A stretch of 64,000 nucleotides of DNA. Source: Bathynomus jamesi. Its lineage: Eukaryota; Arthropoda; Malacostraca; Isopoda; Cirolanidae. The translations under genes were made by a program, and so were the position numbers. Below are positions 22,650 through 34,317 of this stretch, piece by piece (the first letter of the stretch is position 1; every line of letters begins with the position of its first letter). The stretch spans positions 829,001 through 893,000 of the forward strand of contig JAJOZX010000924.1 in assembly GCA_023014485.1 (NCBI GenBank), written 5' to 3'. The notes beneath the pieces are model-generated. The model was not told the DNA's origin and searched no databases. It saw nothing but the letters and a program-made list of their open reading frames with translations.

Positions 22650-25600
22650 TAGCCCAGTTCAAAAATCAACTTTTTCTTATTTTCATAGGTTTCTGTTCTT
22701 TTTCCCATGCTTTTTGACCTGAAAAGGCCGAAAATCACAACCATTTTGACCTAGGTTGTTGGGAAGCATTGCCGCATGGAGCTTTAATTTTTCTGCCTTG
22801 AAATCGGCCAAAAGCACCAGTTCCGGGGTCCCTTGAATCATGTTTTGCACTATAACTTTTATCTAAATAAGATAGAGCAACAAAATAGGCACCAAATTAA
22901 AGTGTTTTTAATCCTCTTTCTAACTTATACAATTATGATAGTCTTGGAACAAGAAATGGCACATTGGTACATACAAAGATTTCAGAAATATCACAAAATT
23001 CATTTTCTCACACTCAAGGCAGACAAGGCACCTTATTCATGACACAAATTTGAGATTAACATTTTGTCACAAGTCTAATCGATCAAGAAGTGAAAGCATT
23101 ACATGATGATTAATTTCATAATGGCATTTACACAGTCAGTTGTTGAGAGTTTGTTTCTTGAAGCTGTCAAAGCGGCATCTGTTGAACTCCACAGCTTGAA
23201 GGAGATAGTCCCTTTACTTGGCATCTGTTGTTATGACATTTGCAAAGTCGCTCATCATCTTGACACCACGTTCAGCAATGTCATTCACCGCTTTCAGATT
23301 CTTAACATAGTCCAACGCTTTTCTGTAGTCCTCATTCTGTGGCCAAGACGTGACAGGTTCCAGAAGCCACTCGGATCCAATGTTCAGTGTGTCAGCAGGA
23401 AATGTGATTCTGGGTCAATGAGATCAACCAGGGTGGTCTTAGCTGTGACTCTCTGGAATAGAGGCTTTCCTGTTCTGAAGCTGTCTGGCTTCTCAGTGGC
23501 ATGTAACTGGGCAGCACATCGTGTCAATGTGTCACTCAATCTACTGCTGAATAGGGCAAATGGCACGACTTCCTGCGTCAGGTACCATTTGTGGTTTTCC
23601 ATCTTATTAAGTACTGCATCAGCAAGCTCTGGGTCAGTTTTCTTGTACTTCAACATGTCCTGGATTAGACTTAGATCATTCACGGGAGCATCTGCAGCAG
23701 ACATTGACATCATCCATACAGGAGTGTAGAACAGCGCAAGGAAGGTGTTGAGTCTTTCCAGCTTTGATACAGTGTCTTCGTCGTACTCAAGTTGATCTGC
23801 AAACATCAGCATTTTCATGGAGTACAGGTTTCTGGCCATCCATCTGGCCTGATGAATGGCGCCTGGTCGACTAGTGAATACCTCGAGGAGGCATTCCTCC
23901 AAGAACAATGACTGTCAGTTCAGCCATTTCCCTGTAGTGGCTCTTGGAAGCCTTTCTGCTGTTAGAATGTCTTGGAGTATTTCTTCACTGTTCTTCTTTT
24001 TCCTTCAGCCATTTGCTGTTGATAGCCAGCATCTTTGGGTTTTCCTTGGAGAAGTCCGTCCAAACATCCTTCAGATGCTCAAACCAGGGATTATCTGGCC
24101 CCTTCACCTTCCCAAACTGCTCCTACTAGAATTTCCAGATGTGATGTCGACAGGCCAGATAAAACACCTTTTTGTTCAGCATTTTCTCTAGCAGTTTGGC
24201 AGCTCCTCTGTGAACTCCACTGTTACTGGATGTAGTGTCAAAAACAAGGGCAGTAACATTATCGTAAGTTCCCATGTCTCCAGTAAATCCATTGAAGCCT
24301 CAGCCTGAGCTGTGCCAGAAGAATTGTCGATGACAGGTACTCCCAATAACTTTCCTTCAGTGTATGAAGGTGGACCAGACACTAGCACAGCTAAAGTCTC
24401 TGAGGTACTTCCAGGTTCACTGCCCAAGACATCTTTGAGCAACTTTCCATCCCAGTGTAAGGCAGCGTACTGTGGGTTTTCACAAAACTTGGACATGTGA
24501 CTCTGGCTGATATTATACCTGGACAGCATTCTGTTGCGACATGTTGTTGAGGTTGAGATGATGAAGTTATCCAGATCAGCCCCTCCAGCTTTCAAGGTGG
24601 CAGAGGCAGAAACCATGGCAGTAACTTGATTGTCTGATAAACCAAGACGATCAGCTGTATTGCAGATGACATCACATTCCATGACCTTCCTTGGAAATGT
24701 CAAAGTCACACTAGTCACAGTGTCTTGATGGTGAGAACATCCAGGACGAGGCTGATGGTAATCCATGTCCTCTGTGTTAGCGTCGTTGTCAGTTGAGTCA
24801 CCCCAGGTAATGTCATCCACATGAACAACTGCCTCTTGTTCTGCTGCAGCTGTAAAATAGTACATGTTAAGACAGTAATTGTTAAGTACATGCTAAATAT
24901 CGCAATGGAGTAAAACTTGAAACTTTTTGTGACATTCAAAGTAATTAGTTTTACCTTATTCTTGTCTATGCTGCAGTCTTTCATTCCTCGCTGCTTGCTG
25001 CAGGGATCCTCTCTCAAAAATCTTGTCATGACCAGACATATGACCTTTCCTCTCAGTCTTTTGGTCTTCGTAGAACCTGATATCCTCATCTTTCTTCTCT
25101 CTGGATAACAGTCTGTTGTTCTGTATTTCCTGGATTGCATCTGGAGCTCCTATATCGAACAGGCTGTCTAATTCCAGCACAAATGCTCCTCTTTTTCCTC
25201 CAGGGTTACTTGCTCTTCCTTTGCTTTTCACCAGAGCACGATGTTTCTCATGTAGTTTCATGAAGAGCTTCATTGCGTTGTACTTGGTCATTGTCTTGAT
25301 CCTAGCCATCTGCCAGAATGGGATGATAGATTCAACTGTTTCATATGCAAGGTCTTGAACCATGGGTCCCTGCATTTTCCGGTAAATTCTGAAGATTAAG
25401 GAAATACTGGAACGCCTGTCTGTTGGTGGGAAGCTGGGAACCACTGATAAAAGCTGAAGGTATCCAACCAGGAAAGTTTCAGTGAGAGATCTGGTAGATG
25501 GCCCAGTTGACACCTGCCTGTGGACAGTACGTGGAGGTTCTGAGATATCAACTGTGCACCCACGGAGCTCCCTCAGCTCCTTGCTTAATGCCATTGTGAA

Positions 25601-25985
25601 GTTGTAACTTGTAGATGGTTTTCTAGATTCTGATTGAGTTTCTGTGTTTCCTGAAAAATGATAGATAATTATTATTTATTATTAATTATTATTTATTATT
25701 ATTATTATTATTATTATTTATTAATTTTATGCTCTTTCATTTGATACCTAATTTGTTGCTCTATCTTGTTTAGATCAAAAGTTAAAGTGCAAAACATAAT
25801 TCAAGGGACCCCGGAATTGGCGCTTTGGCGATTTCAAGGCAGAAAATTTAAAGCTCCATGCGGCAATGCTTCCCAACATCCTAGGTCAAAATAGTTGTGA
25901 TTTTCGGCTTTTTCAGGTCAAAAAGCATGGGAAAATGTACAGAAACCTATGAAAATAAGAAAACGTTGATTTTTGAACAGGCCTA
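22650..25985 (-). mobile_element. Element A2, second copy of element A (inverted)
   Basis: The ends TAGCCCAGTTC and (reverse complement) TAGGCCTGTTC are flanked by exact 9-bp duplications ATGTTACAT (22641-22649, 25986-25994). The length of 3336 bp is close to A1 (3362 bp), and the sequence is nearly identical by eye along most of the length. It lies inside a reading frame of the 21160-27200 gene. Confidence 0.9.
23136..25594 (-). pseudogene. Transposase of element A2, broken
   Basis: Counterpart of the A1 gene, start at 25594. Exon 1 ends with a TAA codon just before the GTAAAA donor (A1 has CAA there). The second segment (24188-24865) is open over 225 codons and keeps LHWDGKLLKD and the start of the second-acid motif. 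The frameshift after ILVAAV-type sequence near 24120 is shared with A1, whereas the A1-specific lesions near 3020 and 3145 are absent. The C-terminal region (23136-23908) keeps AIHQARWMARNL but has a small deletion near 23510 and a frame break near 23395. It cannot make a full protein from this copy. Confidence 0.7.
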
Positions 25986-27286
25986 ATGTTACATGGATGT
26001 CAAGAATGTCCTGGTAGCATAGGCATATTTAATTTCTTAAATACTATACCTTCCTTGACAAGCAGAGATTGTCAACTATGTTCAGTGGAATAATACAGAT
26101 AGATCAACATTGGAAACTCATATAACTTCTCCAGATGAATTTATCGAACACCTTTCAGAAAACATTTTTTCTCTTACTAGGCACCACTACATTGCAAAAA
26201 GCCAGAGTCAGTATTTGAAGACTATGAAACAGAATCTTCACTGTGATGAAATACTTGTGCTAGGGGATTTTGCAGAAAACTATTCATTCATCACTCAAGA
26301 TGAACCACAAAGTTTTCACTGGACAAATTACCAGGTGACCCTCCATCTATTTGTGGTGTATCACATGAAAGATGAGGAATTAATTCATACTAGTTACCGT
26401 ATTATTAGCAATTGTCTTGAGCACTCAACATCAGCAGTTCACACTTTTCAGCAATATTTAATGAAGGATATTAAACAGAAATTCCCCAACGTACAAAAAG
26501 TAATTTATTTCTCTGATGGGTGTGGAGGACAATACAAAAACATATAATTTCAGCAATCTATGCTATCATGAACAGGATTTTGGTGTGAAGGCTGAGTGGA
26601 ATTTCTTTGCCACAAGTCATGGGAAAAATGCTTGTGATGGTATTGGAGGAACTATTAAGAGAGTTATAGCAAAAGTTAGTTGGCAACGTACTGATATTGG
26701 TCATATTCTAACACCAAGAGCTTTCTATGATTTTTGCACTGAACACTTTAATTCAATTATTTGTTTGTATGTTTCAAAGGATGAGGTTCATGCAGATAAA
26801 TTCAATCTTTCTAGTAGGTTTAATGAGCTTTACCTGTTAAAGGTACATGGGGTTTCCACAGGTTTTTACAAGTCAGAAAACCTAATACAAGCTTATCAGA
26901 CATCTGATTCTGATAATTGTAAATTGTTTAGATAAGTACCGGGGCTGAACCAGATAAAGACAGTCAACTAGTTGAAAAATATGAGTATCAAATTGGCTTG
27001 TAAATATGATGATAAAGTTTGGTTTGGAATTATTTTAGACACTTAAGAATATGATGATTATAAAATCAGTTTCCTCACCTCATCAGGATCTACCACTCAG
27101 TATTATTTTCCGATGAATGAGGATGTTTGCTGGATAAAACAAAGTGATATGATTTCTATCATGATGACACCAAATATCAACATGGTGTTAAGATTATTTA
27201 CTCCTTCAATCCAAAGTAAGTTCAAGAACTTAGTGGGAGTTTGGAACCAAAACTTGGATAAAAACCTGTTGAAAATTAACTACCAT

Positions 27287-27775
27287 ATATATACACACAC
27301 CCGTGTATAGGTCAACCCTTGATTTTTGGCCAAGAAATCATTAATTTATCATATGCCTCATGTATAGGTCAACCCCAGTTGTTGAGGGTAGTGGAACAAC
27401 AAATTAGGGTAATAAAGCACCATATTTTATGGCATATAAAACTCATTTCCAAAAACTAGAGACTGGCAACTGCATCTAGGTGACCTTAAACATGTCATCA
27501 TGTATAGACATGTTACTGATAACCTACTGTGCAACAGCCATTTCCAATTGTGTCTTGGTAATTTTAATAATTGGTACATATTTTATGTTTTCATTGTTTA
27601 CTGGTACTAAATGGTAAATATTTTTCATGTCTGAAGCTAACAGTAGCTCCTTCCCTCCCCATCATGCACGGATTTCAACCCCACGAAAATGTTACCCTTA
27701 TATAGGTCAACCCCCTAATTTTTGCCTAAGAATTTAGTCTTAAAAATTCAACCTATACACAAGTATATACAGTGT
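27287..27775. repeat. Possible MITE with GTGTATAGGT ends
   Basis: The left end reads CCGTGTATAGGTCAACC and the right end, reversed, CTTGTGTATAGGTTGAA. Two more direct copies of TATAGGTCAACCCC lie near 27365 and 27697. I see no coding capacity and no clear target duplication, so this is tentative. Confidence 0.4.
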
Positions 27776-28356
27776 ATATAAGCTTAGCTAGGTATAGATT
27801 ATTAGCATTAAAAATTATTGCACCATGTGTAAATTGCAATGTATTAATTACCTAATAGCTTACATGAATTAGTAAAAATTAGTAAAAGTAGCCATTTTGA
27901 AATCTGTAAATACCTATTTTATATGCAAATACACACAGATTTCTTTTTATATAATTATAGAATAAGGTTGAAACTCATTTTTTGTATATATGAAAATTTT
28001 AAAAAATCTGTAATTTAGGAGGGGCAGCACCCCTTCAAATGGAATAAAGTGTTGTAACTTTTTTTCTGTTAATTTTAGCCATTTTTCATACTTATGCTAA
28101 TTTATGCTAATTTGTTGTGTGTGCAATTACTTTTCATAAGCACTTTAAATCACTGTTCTATGTCAATTAGGGACTGAGTTATGGTGGTTTGAATATTTAC
28201 AGTTTTCATCACCCGCTAAAAAAAGGGGGGAGCATAACTTTTGAACCAAAAAGTCCGATTGAGCTGATATTTGAAATTTGGTACTTACTGGCATAGACCA
28301 TTCTATAAACCAAATTTAAGCGAAATCTATGAGGGTGTGGTTTTGACCACTGCACG
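27776..28356. other. No recognisable gene
   Basis: A/T-rich DNA. I see no intact frame, element end or RNA gene in it. Confidence 0.5.
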
Positions 28357-28582
28357 ATTTGTCATGGATTGCATTGCCTGGATGTATCTGTGGAGTGGTT
28401 TAGTGTTGTTATGAATTCTATAAATGTTTGTTTGTTTTTCTTTGAGTTTGTTTATTTCTGTGTTGAGCTGTTGTATCTGATGTTTTATGGCTTGTGTGTG
28501 TGGTGATTCTGTGTTATGTTTGAGGTTGTTACGATGCCTTATGAGGTGGACTATTTCTCTAGTGTAATTTGGGTTGTATTTC
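28357..28582 (-). pseudogene. LINE fragment between endonuclease and RT domains
   Basis: One minus-strand frame is open for about 75 codons with no methionine start. It contains YTREIVHLIRHRNNLKH and QLNTEINKLKEKQTN, a basic, coiled-coil-like stretch typical of the linker between endonuclease and reverse transcriptase in LINE ORF2. No other part of the element is present. Confidence 0.5.
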
Positions 28583-29651
28583 CTTCATGACTGATGACTT
28601 GGGTCATGATGACTCAAGTCGTGTGTAATTTTACATTGACAGAATGGGAGCCCTGCTTCACTTCTTGAGCGAGATGCATGAATTTATTGCAGGGTCAAGG
28701 TTACTTTAAAGCTAAATAAAAGAATACTGAAACTGTACCATGTATATAGGGTAGAGTAAAAAAATCAAAAGTGCCAGGATCAAAATTGAGAGGGTCTAGA
28801 TAGTTGTCTTTTGTCCAGGATTAAACTTTAAAACCAATTTTGGGTGGTTGCACACAAAACTGTGACTGCTACCGGCCAATTTATACAAATCATATGGGCA
28901 TGCAACCAAAATTTGAACCCACTTACCTATCTCGGGTTCTGGACATGATAGAAAGACAATTTAAAAACCGTTTATGATTATTTTTTACCTCTGAAGCAGA
29001 TTAAAACATTTGCAGAGGGTTGCAGGGTCAATAATGCATCAAAAAATCCATATTTCATCATTTTTGATCAAAGGTTGAATTTATAGGATTGATAAATACA
29101 TGTATTTTGATAACATTATTGCCAAAAAATACTGCATAGTAGGATGTTAAGACACAGTGACACAGTTAAAATTCTTGATGGAAGTCTCAGATTTTCAAGC
29201 AGAGACTCATTCCCCAATGGAAAGTTTCCTTTTGGTAAAGATGTCACCCAACGTATAATTACAGAAGAGAACTGGACAACCAGACATTTAACATGCAATG
29301 ACAGTGACATATTAGGTAGTTAGTTGGGTAAAGATTCAGGAGAATACATCCACCTAAAAATAGGATTTTTTGGTGTATTTTATGCTGTTTCAAATGAATC
29401 TGACCTTCATTTTTGGCGCAAATGCACCATTAACCCTTTACTGCCCAGATGGACAAATTTGTAACATGTCAAATACATGCATTCATAACTTAACCCTACA
29501 AAAAATTTAGGCAGTAAAGGGTAAAGAAGATACCCCTCCCCCTGCATTTTGAAGAAGGGGGAAATTGTGGGCTAAAAAGGCCAGAATTAATTGAAACTGC
29601 ATGAAATCACCAGAAAAACCTACTTTTGTCAGTAATATTCACAGCAAAAGT
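28583..29651. other. No recognisable gene
   Basis: A/T-rich DNA without convincing coding frames. The minus-strand frame 29116-29310 shows no family motif. Confidence 0.5.
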
Positions 29652-29810
29652 AACCTAACCTAACATGGTACTACTTACCTTTCCGGGTCCCAACAATGAC
29701 CCAACCTTACCTTTCCGGGTATAATCGCTTATGGCGTTGGATACCACAAAGGTTAACTGAATACCGGGTTAGGTCAACTGTATGCCCTTGACAATTGGTG
29801 AGGTTATGTC

Positions 29811-30083
29811 CAGGGATGGGGAGTCGGCCAAAAACAACCGACTCTCGACTCTTTCCTTATCATGCTGATCTACAACCTTATAAATATTGGGATGTTTGTT
29901 TCGTAGATGGCGTTTCAAGTTTGAGGCTCTAGTTGGAGCATTAGCATTTTTCCCTGTGTAAGCACTAATTTTTGCATTACACTCTTTACCATCCTTTTCT
30001 ACTTGACAAATAAAAATACTTTCATCCTCATTTAGCTTAAAATATTGAAAGACTGCTGATTTTCTACTAGGCCCACGACTCAT
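29811..30083 (-). pseudogene. hAT transposase, BED zinc-finger part only
   Basis: The start is MSRGPSRKSA at 30083. FICQVEKDGKECNAKI supplies the cysteines and NLKRHLRNKH the histidines of a BED finger, the DNA-binding domain at the start of many hAT transposases. The frame then runs out of the element into flanking DNA. The catalytic domain is deleted. Confidence 0.75.
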
Positions 30084-30349
30084 TACTAATAGGGGCTAAT
30101 TAAATGAATAATTAATATATTGCTAATTTTTATATGGTACCTAGTATCCTAAAATAGAAATATGAAATTCATTTGCTAAGATTTACCAGAACAATAAATC
30201 AAATGTGGAAATGTGAATCTAGAATTAGTTCAGGAAGATATTTATTTAGGGCAGAGTAGTATTCTGGTAAATTGTTGGCATATAGAAATTGAATCAGAGG
30301 CGGGAGTCGGTCGTTTTTACCGACTCCCGACTCCGACTCCCCACCTCTG
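29811..30349 (-). mobile_element. Small hAT element with BED-finger gene remnant
   Basis: Ends CAGGGATGGGGAGTCGG and (reverse complement) CAGAGGTGGGGAGTCGG. Exact 8-bp duplications GTTATGTC (29803-29810, 30350-30357) flank it. At 539 bp it keeps only the N-terminal part of a transposase gene. Confidence 0.9.
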
Positions 30350-30453
30350 GTTATGTCGTGATATTTTCGTTAAAACAGTTGACCTAACCGGGCATGGATA
30401 TCCCATAATGAATTCGGGACCCAGAAAGGTAAGTAGTACCCCTAACCTAACCT

Positions 30454-31177
30454 AGGCCTAGATGACGTTCCACTCGGACGGTGAGCTTCCACCACAGATA
30501 GCCATTCTGAAGCGATTGTCGAATTTAAATTTTAGCCACCAGACCTGCGCGGTGTATCACGTGACAATGGGGCAGCCACTGATTGGCTAATGATAACCAC
30601 ATGACTACATACGTCACAGGATGAGATGGTTTGACTAGTGAATAATGGCGCCAAAATTTAATAATTTCAAAAATAAATATCTTGATAAATAGGAATTTCC
30701 GCCAAAATTAGTATAGAATAAAGTTTTTCTTTCAATCTATCTCACTGTATAAATATCAATATTGAGTTTGGTGGGTGTGTTCTACCGAATCTTAACCATT
30801 AGTTGAATGGACTAAGTGTATGCATATTTATAATATGTGTAAATGACATGGTATATTATATGAGTAGATTTTATATTCAAAACATCGTCAGGAGGCGATG
30901 AAGGAAATATTCAAACAAAAAACTAGAAGTTTCCCTAAAATTATTCTTCATCAGGTACAGAGATTAGTTATTCTTTTATTAGAAAACAGTTGCTATTTTT
31001 CGTACACATATCTAATTGTTCTATTCTCGTAGGTAAAACACTTATTATTACATAGCTCTTATGAAATGATGGCTATTGTTTTTTTAACCATTTGTAAGTT
31101 GTCAAATAATGATGACCTTCGTAGGTAAAATCTCAGGATTTGGAAACCATCTGATTTGGCAACACTCACATGAAGTT
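30454..31177. other. No recognisable gene
   Basis: Mixed-composition DNA with no open frame of note. Confidence 0.5.
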
Positions 31178-32369
31178 GAGTTTGTTTTGACGAAAAGAAC
31201 GCAACAACTTGAGTTGACTTGACTTGAAGTCTATTGGACGAAAAGAAAACTGCTGAAGACTGAGGGTGATAAAAATAAACAAAATGACTCCTGTACACCA
31301 GCTTGTAGGTTTAATGCTTGTTTGTTTTATCTCTATGTGCTTCGTCCAAATGACGACACTGAGACGGGCAGTAACGACACCAACCAGAGAAAATAAGTTC
31401 CCTTTAACGAGCACTGGATGAGCCGAATACATTACGTGCCCGTCACTACACCCCTCTCCCCATTTTTTTAGATCGGCTTTGGATAGTCCATGGCTGGCAT
31501 GCAGGTTGAGTATTTTAAATATTTTATTCAGTCCTAGGAAAAGCCTCCGCGATGAAGAGGTGATCTAACTAAATACAAGTTCAAAAAGAAAAATGAAAAA
31601 GGTTTGTGAAGAGTTAGTTTTATTATGTTTCCAAAAATACCTCAGTTCCCCTTCTAACTTGTTGTTTTTTCTGTTTAAGGTGCTTTCAACCCTGCTGGAT
31701 TATTGACACCATTTTTTTTTTTTTTTTTTTTGTAGAGAAAGGTGGTGAAAGAAGTAGTAGAAGAAAGGGACACCCCTTCTAACTTGTTTGTTTGTTTTTT
31801 TCTGTTTAAGGTGCTTTCAACCCTGCTGGATTATTGACACCATTTTTTTTTTTTTTGTAGAGAAAGGTGGTGAAAGAAGTAGTAGTAGAAGAGATGGTGG
31901 TTACTGATATACTGTCATGCAAACCATTAATTAATTAATTAAAGGATATTTGTATGAGATGAGCTCCAAGCATATTACAATTATTGTTACAGTTTTATAC
32001 CTTTTAATATTTAAAAAAATATTTATGAATATAATTATATTTAAAATGGCAATATAGAGAGGAATAACTAATATAATTTGATAGAATATGAAAAATTAAA
32101 TAACTCTTAGACAGTTAGAATTTATTTCTATATTTCAATTTTATTTGAGTATTTTCATTTTATTTATACATTGTTCATTTTAGGGCACCTTTATATTAAT
32201 TTTATTTTACAATTTTCCTTAATAGTCTTTACAAGCTCTCAGGTCTTACAGAGCTAAACGAGAGGTGAATAATGAGTAATTTGTAATTTATTAAAGCCAT
32301 TTTCTTCCCAGCCAACTAACTCGAAGTCAAGCTGACTCAAGTTGTTGCGTTCTTTTCGTCAAAACAGAC
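31178..32369. repeat. Foldback with about 50-bp arms and an internal tandem duplication
   Basis: Arms at 31178-31229 and 32319-32369 are close reverse complements, sharing TTTTGACGAAAAGAACGCAA. Inside, a segment of about 120 bp is duplicated in tandem (31651-31770 and 31771-31890), each copy holding CTGGATTATTGACACC, a poly-T run and TGTAGAGAAAGGTGG. The foldback spans about 1.19 kb with no coding region. Confidence 0.7.
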
Positions 32370-32540
32370 CAGTCCTCATTTGAGAGATCAAAGGTGTTTT
32401 AAGAATTCGTTGCATTACTTATACCCATATATAAAGAGAATACATTTTATTGATATTAGAAAGCTATGCTAGATTAAATTTACTATTTATAAGCTTTAAG
32501 TAAAGAACTGGCCTTCAGTCATTGCAATTTTGGGCTTGGA

Positions 32541-33032
32541 TAGACGTGCATTTTAGCGTCGGAAATTCAGAATGCATTAATTGAATGCCTAGTTAGGTTA
32601 AGTCATGATAGTTTTGTTTAAACTAATGAAAATATCTAGACTTAACCTAACCAATCATCAAGGGCATACAGTTGACCTAACCGGGCATTCAGTTAACCTG
32701 AATGCCCAGTTAGGTCAACTGAATGCCCGGTTAGGTTAATTGAATACCCAGTTAGGTTAATTGAATACCCGGTTAGGTTAATTGAATACCCGGTTAGGTC
32801 AGCTGTATGCCCTTGATGATTGGTTAGGTTAAGTCTTGATATTTTCATTAGTTTAAACAAAACTATCATGACTTAAACCTGACCAGGCAGTCAATTAATG
32901 CATTCTGGAATTGTGGTTCACGTCGATAGATAATATGTCATTTTACCATGTTATATATGTTTTATAATGTTTCAAATAAATCGGAGCTTACTTTTGGAAA
33001 TTTTGAATTTCCGACGCTAAAATGCACGTCTA
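32541..33032. repeat. Large foldback with 28-bp perfect outer arms
   Basis: The outer arms 32541-32568 and 33005-33032 are perfect inverted copies, starting TAGACGTGCATTTTAGCG. An inner palindrome (arms about 32567-32636 and 32838-32909) lies within them and shares TTTTGTTTAAACTAATGAAA. The centre is a 21-bp tandem array. TA at both edges may be a target duplication. Confidence 0.85.
32700..32804. repeat. Tandem array, 5 units of 21 bp
   Basis: Five consecutive 21-bp units, each close to GAATACCCGGTTAGGTTAATT. The units differ at a few positions (G/A in ATGCCC/ATACCC, GTCAAC/GTTAAT). Each holds GTTAGGT, close to the arthropod telomere unit TTAGG. Confidence 0.85.
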
Positions 33033-33124
33033 CCTTGGCTTGTATTGGCCTTGGCCAATGTTACTCTAGCGAGATCAAACTTAGGCCACAGTCAAGGCCT
33101 TATTCAGTCTTACTGTGGGTTGGA

Positions 33125-33745
33125 TTCTTGATACAAAACAAACAAACACTTTATTTCACAGGTACAAACATTATACAAGAGGTCCATAGAAGATTAAGAG
33201 ATAGTTGTCTGGAGCACTGATTAAGAAGGCCAGTGAATCAATGTGCATAATGAACATACAATTGCCTACACCAATGCTTCCACATTTGAGAGTTATAAAA
33301 TATATCTGAGACCACTCCACTAACCATGGCTTCAATTATCTTATTGATTGACTCACCAAGCCTAGTGATAAATATAAATACAAAATTGCGAATGACACTG
33401 GCACAGTTAGGCACCTTATTGACTACAAACAGCATACTGACACCAGAAGGAGCACCATTTATAAATCTTGGAGTTCTTAATAAACTCCTAAAAATATTAT
33501 TATATGCAACATATAATTTTCTTAAATTATACATCCTGTACTTCCACCACAAATAAACTGTATACATTGGAGTACAAAAAGTTTTTAACAAAATCAACCT
33601 AACATCTAATGTACACATATGAAATTTTCTAACCAAAGTATTTCCCTGAGCATATAATTGTCCACATTGCTTTAGAATATAACAGTCATCTGAAAGACTA
33701 TCAGTTAGAAGCTTGAAGTAAGGACTCTGCTGCTCTGTATTGAGT
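33125..33745 (-). pseudogene. LINE 3' fragment (C-terminal domain and 3' UTR)
   Basis: The minus strand reads SDDCYILKQCGQLYAQGNT, then LVRKFHMCTLDVRLILLKTF and LYVAYNNIFRSLL. This matches the conserved C-terminal part of LINE ORF2 after the RT domain (D-x-x-I-x-x-Q...LYAxGNxLVRKF...YCxxxYxxxLW...AYNNxxRxLL). The frame ends near 33238. An AATAAA signal on the minus strand lies near 33152. 5'-truncated. Confidence 0.65.
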
Positions 33746-34317
33746 TTTCAGATGAATGACTATTACAAACCATTCTCAAATCCATGAGATTGCCATTTAA
33801 ATTCATACAAGATTCCCAGATATTTACAAAGTTCCCATTTTTTTATGAGGTGACTTGTTAATAATACCAAACTATCATAAAATGTTATCAACCAACCAAT
33901 CGACTTGTATTTTGATGGATCAGCTGATTATGTGATCAAAATAGAGACTTTGATGTGTTGTGTCCTGTATGAATGCATAGGCATATAGTACCAACCACAG
34001 GTAGCATAGATTTTCATTAAATCTAACCTAACCTATCATCATGGATTTTACAAGTAAGGTCTTCAATTCCCTGAGACAAATAATTTCAGTTTATAGAGAG
34101 AAAAACTGTTGGTCAATGCCAAATTCCTTAATCTACAAAATTCTCGCACGACGCTCCTGTCTTAGGAAAAGTTAATATTACATTTTACTTGGAAAACATG
34201 AAGCTACTCAGGCCTATCGAGGTTATCCAAGTCGTGAGCTATATTTTATAATAATAATAAAATAAAATTCTCTACCAAATTTAAATTATGAAATTCTCAC
34301 AATATGAAAAATTCTCA

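Larger units (their letters stand above)
21160..27200 (+). pseudogene. Unclassified transposase-like gene with introns, split by element A2
   Basis: Plus-strand exons in order: a cysteine-containing start (SEVCINCLKL, about 21190); donor GTAAGT near 21408 and acceptor TTTTCAG near 21614; donor GTAAGA near 21779 and acceptor TTTTTTATAG near 22050; an open segment 22064-22552; the interrupting A2; an open segment 26110-26547 with LGDFAENY (putative first acid) and FSDGCGGQYKN (putative second acid); then ATSHGKNACDGIGG (26610-26650). A C-terminal part has VWFGIIL and EDVCWIKQ (about 27015-27140). Damage: 1-bp insertion near 21700, 4-bp duplication near 22525, a frame change near 26085 and stops near 27045. 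Motif order suggests an RNase H-like transposase or a domesticated relative. I do not recognise a named superfamily and found no terminal repeats. Confidence 0.6.
29652..30453. repeat. CCTAA-rich foldback repeat interrupted by a hAT
   Basis: The left part has AACCTAACCTAACATGG and then CTACTTACCTTTCCGGG. The right part carries its reverse complement, AGAAAGGTAAGTAGTA followed by CCTAACCTAACC (30422-30453). Between them are the units TATGCCCTTGAC and GACCTAACCGGGCAT, found in the other foldbacks. The hAT at 29811-30349 divides it. Confidence 0.6.
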
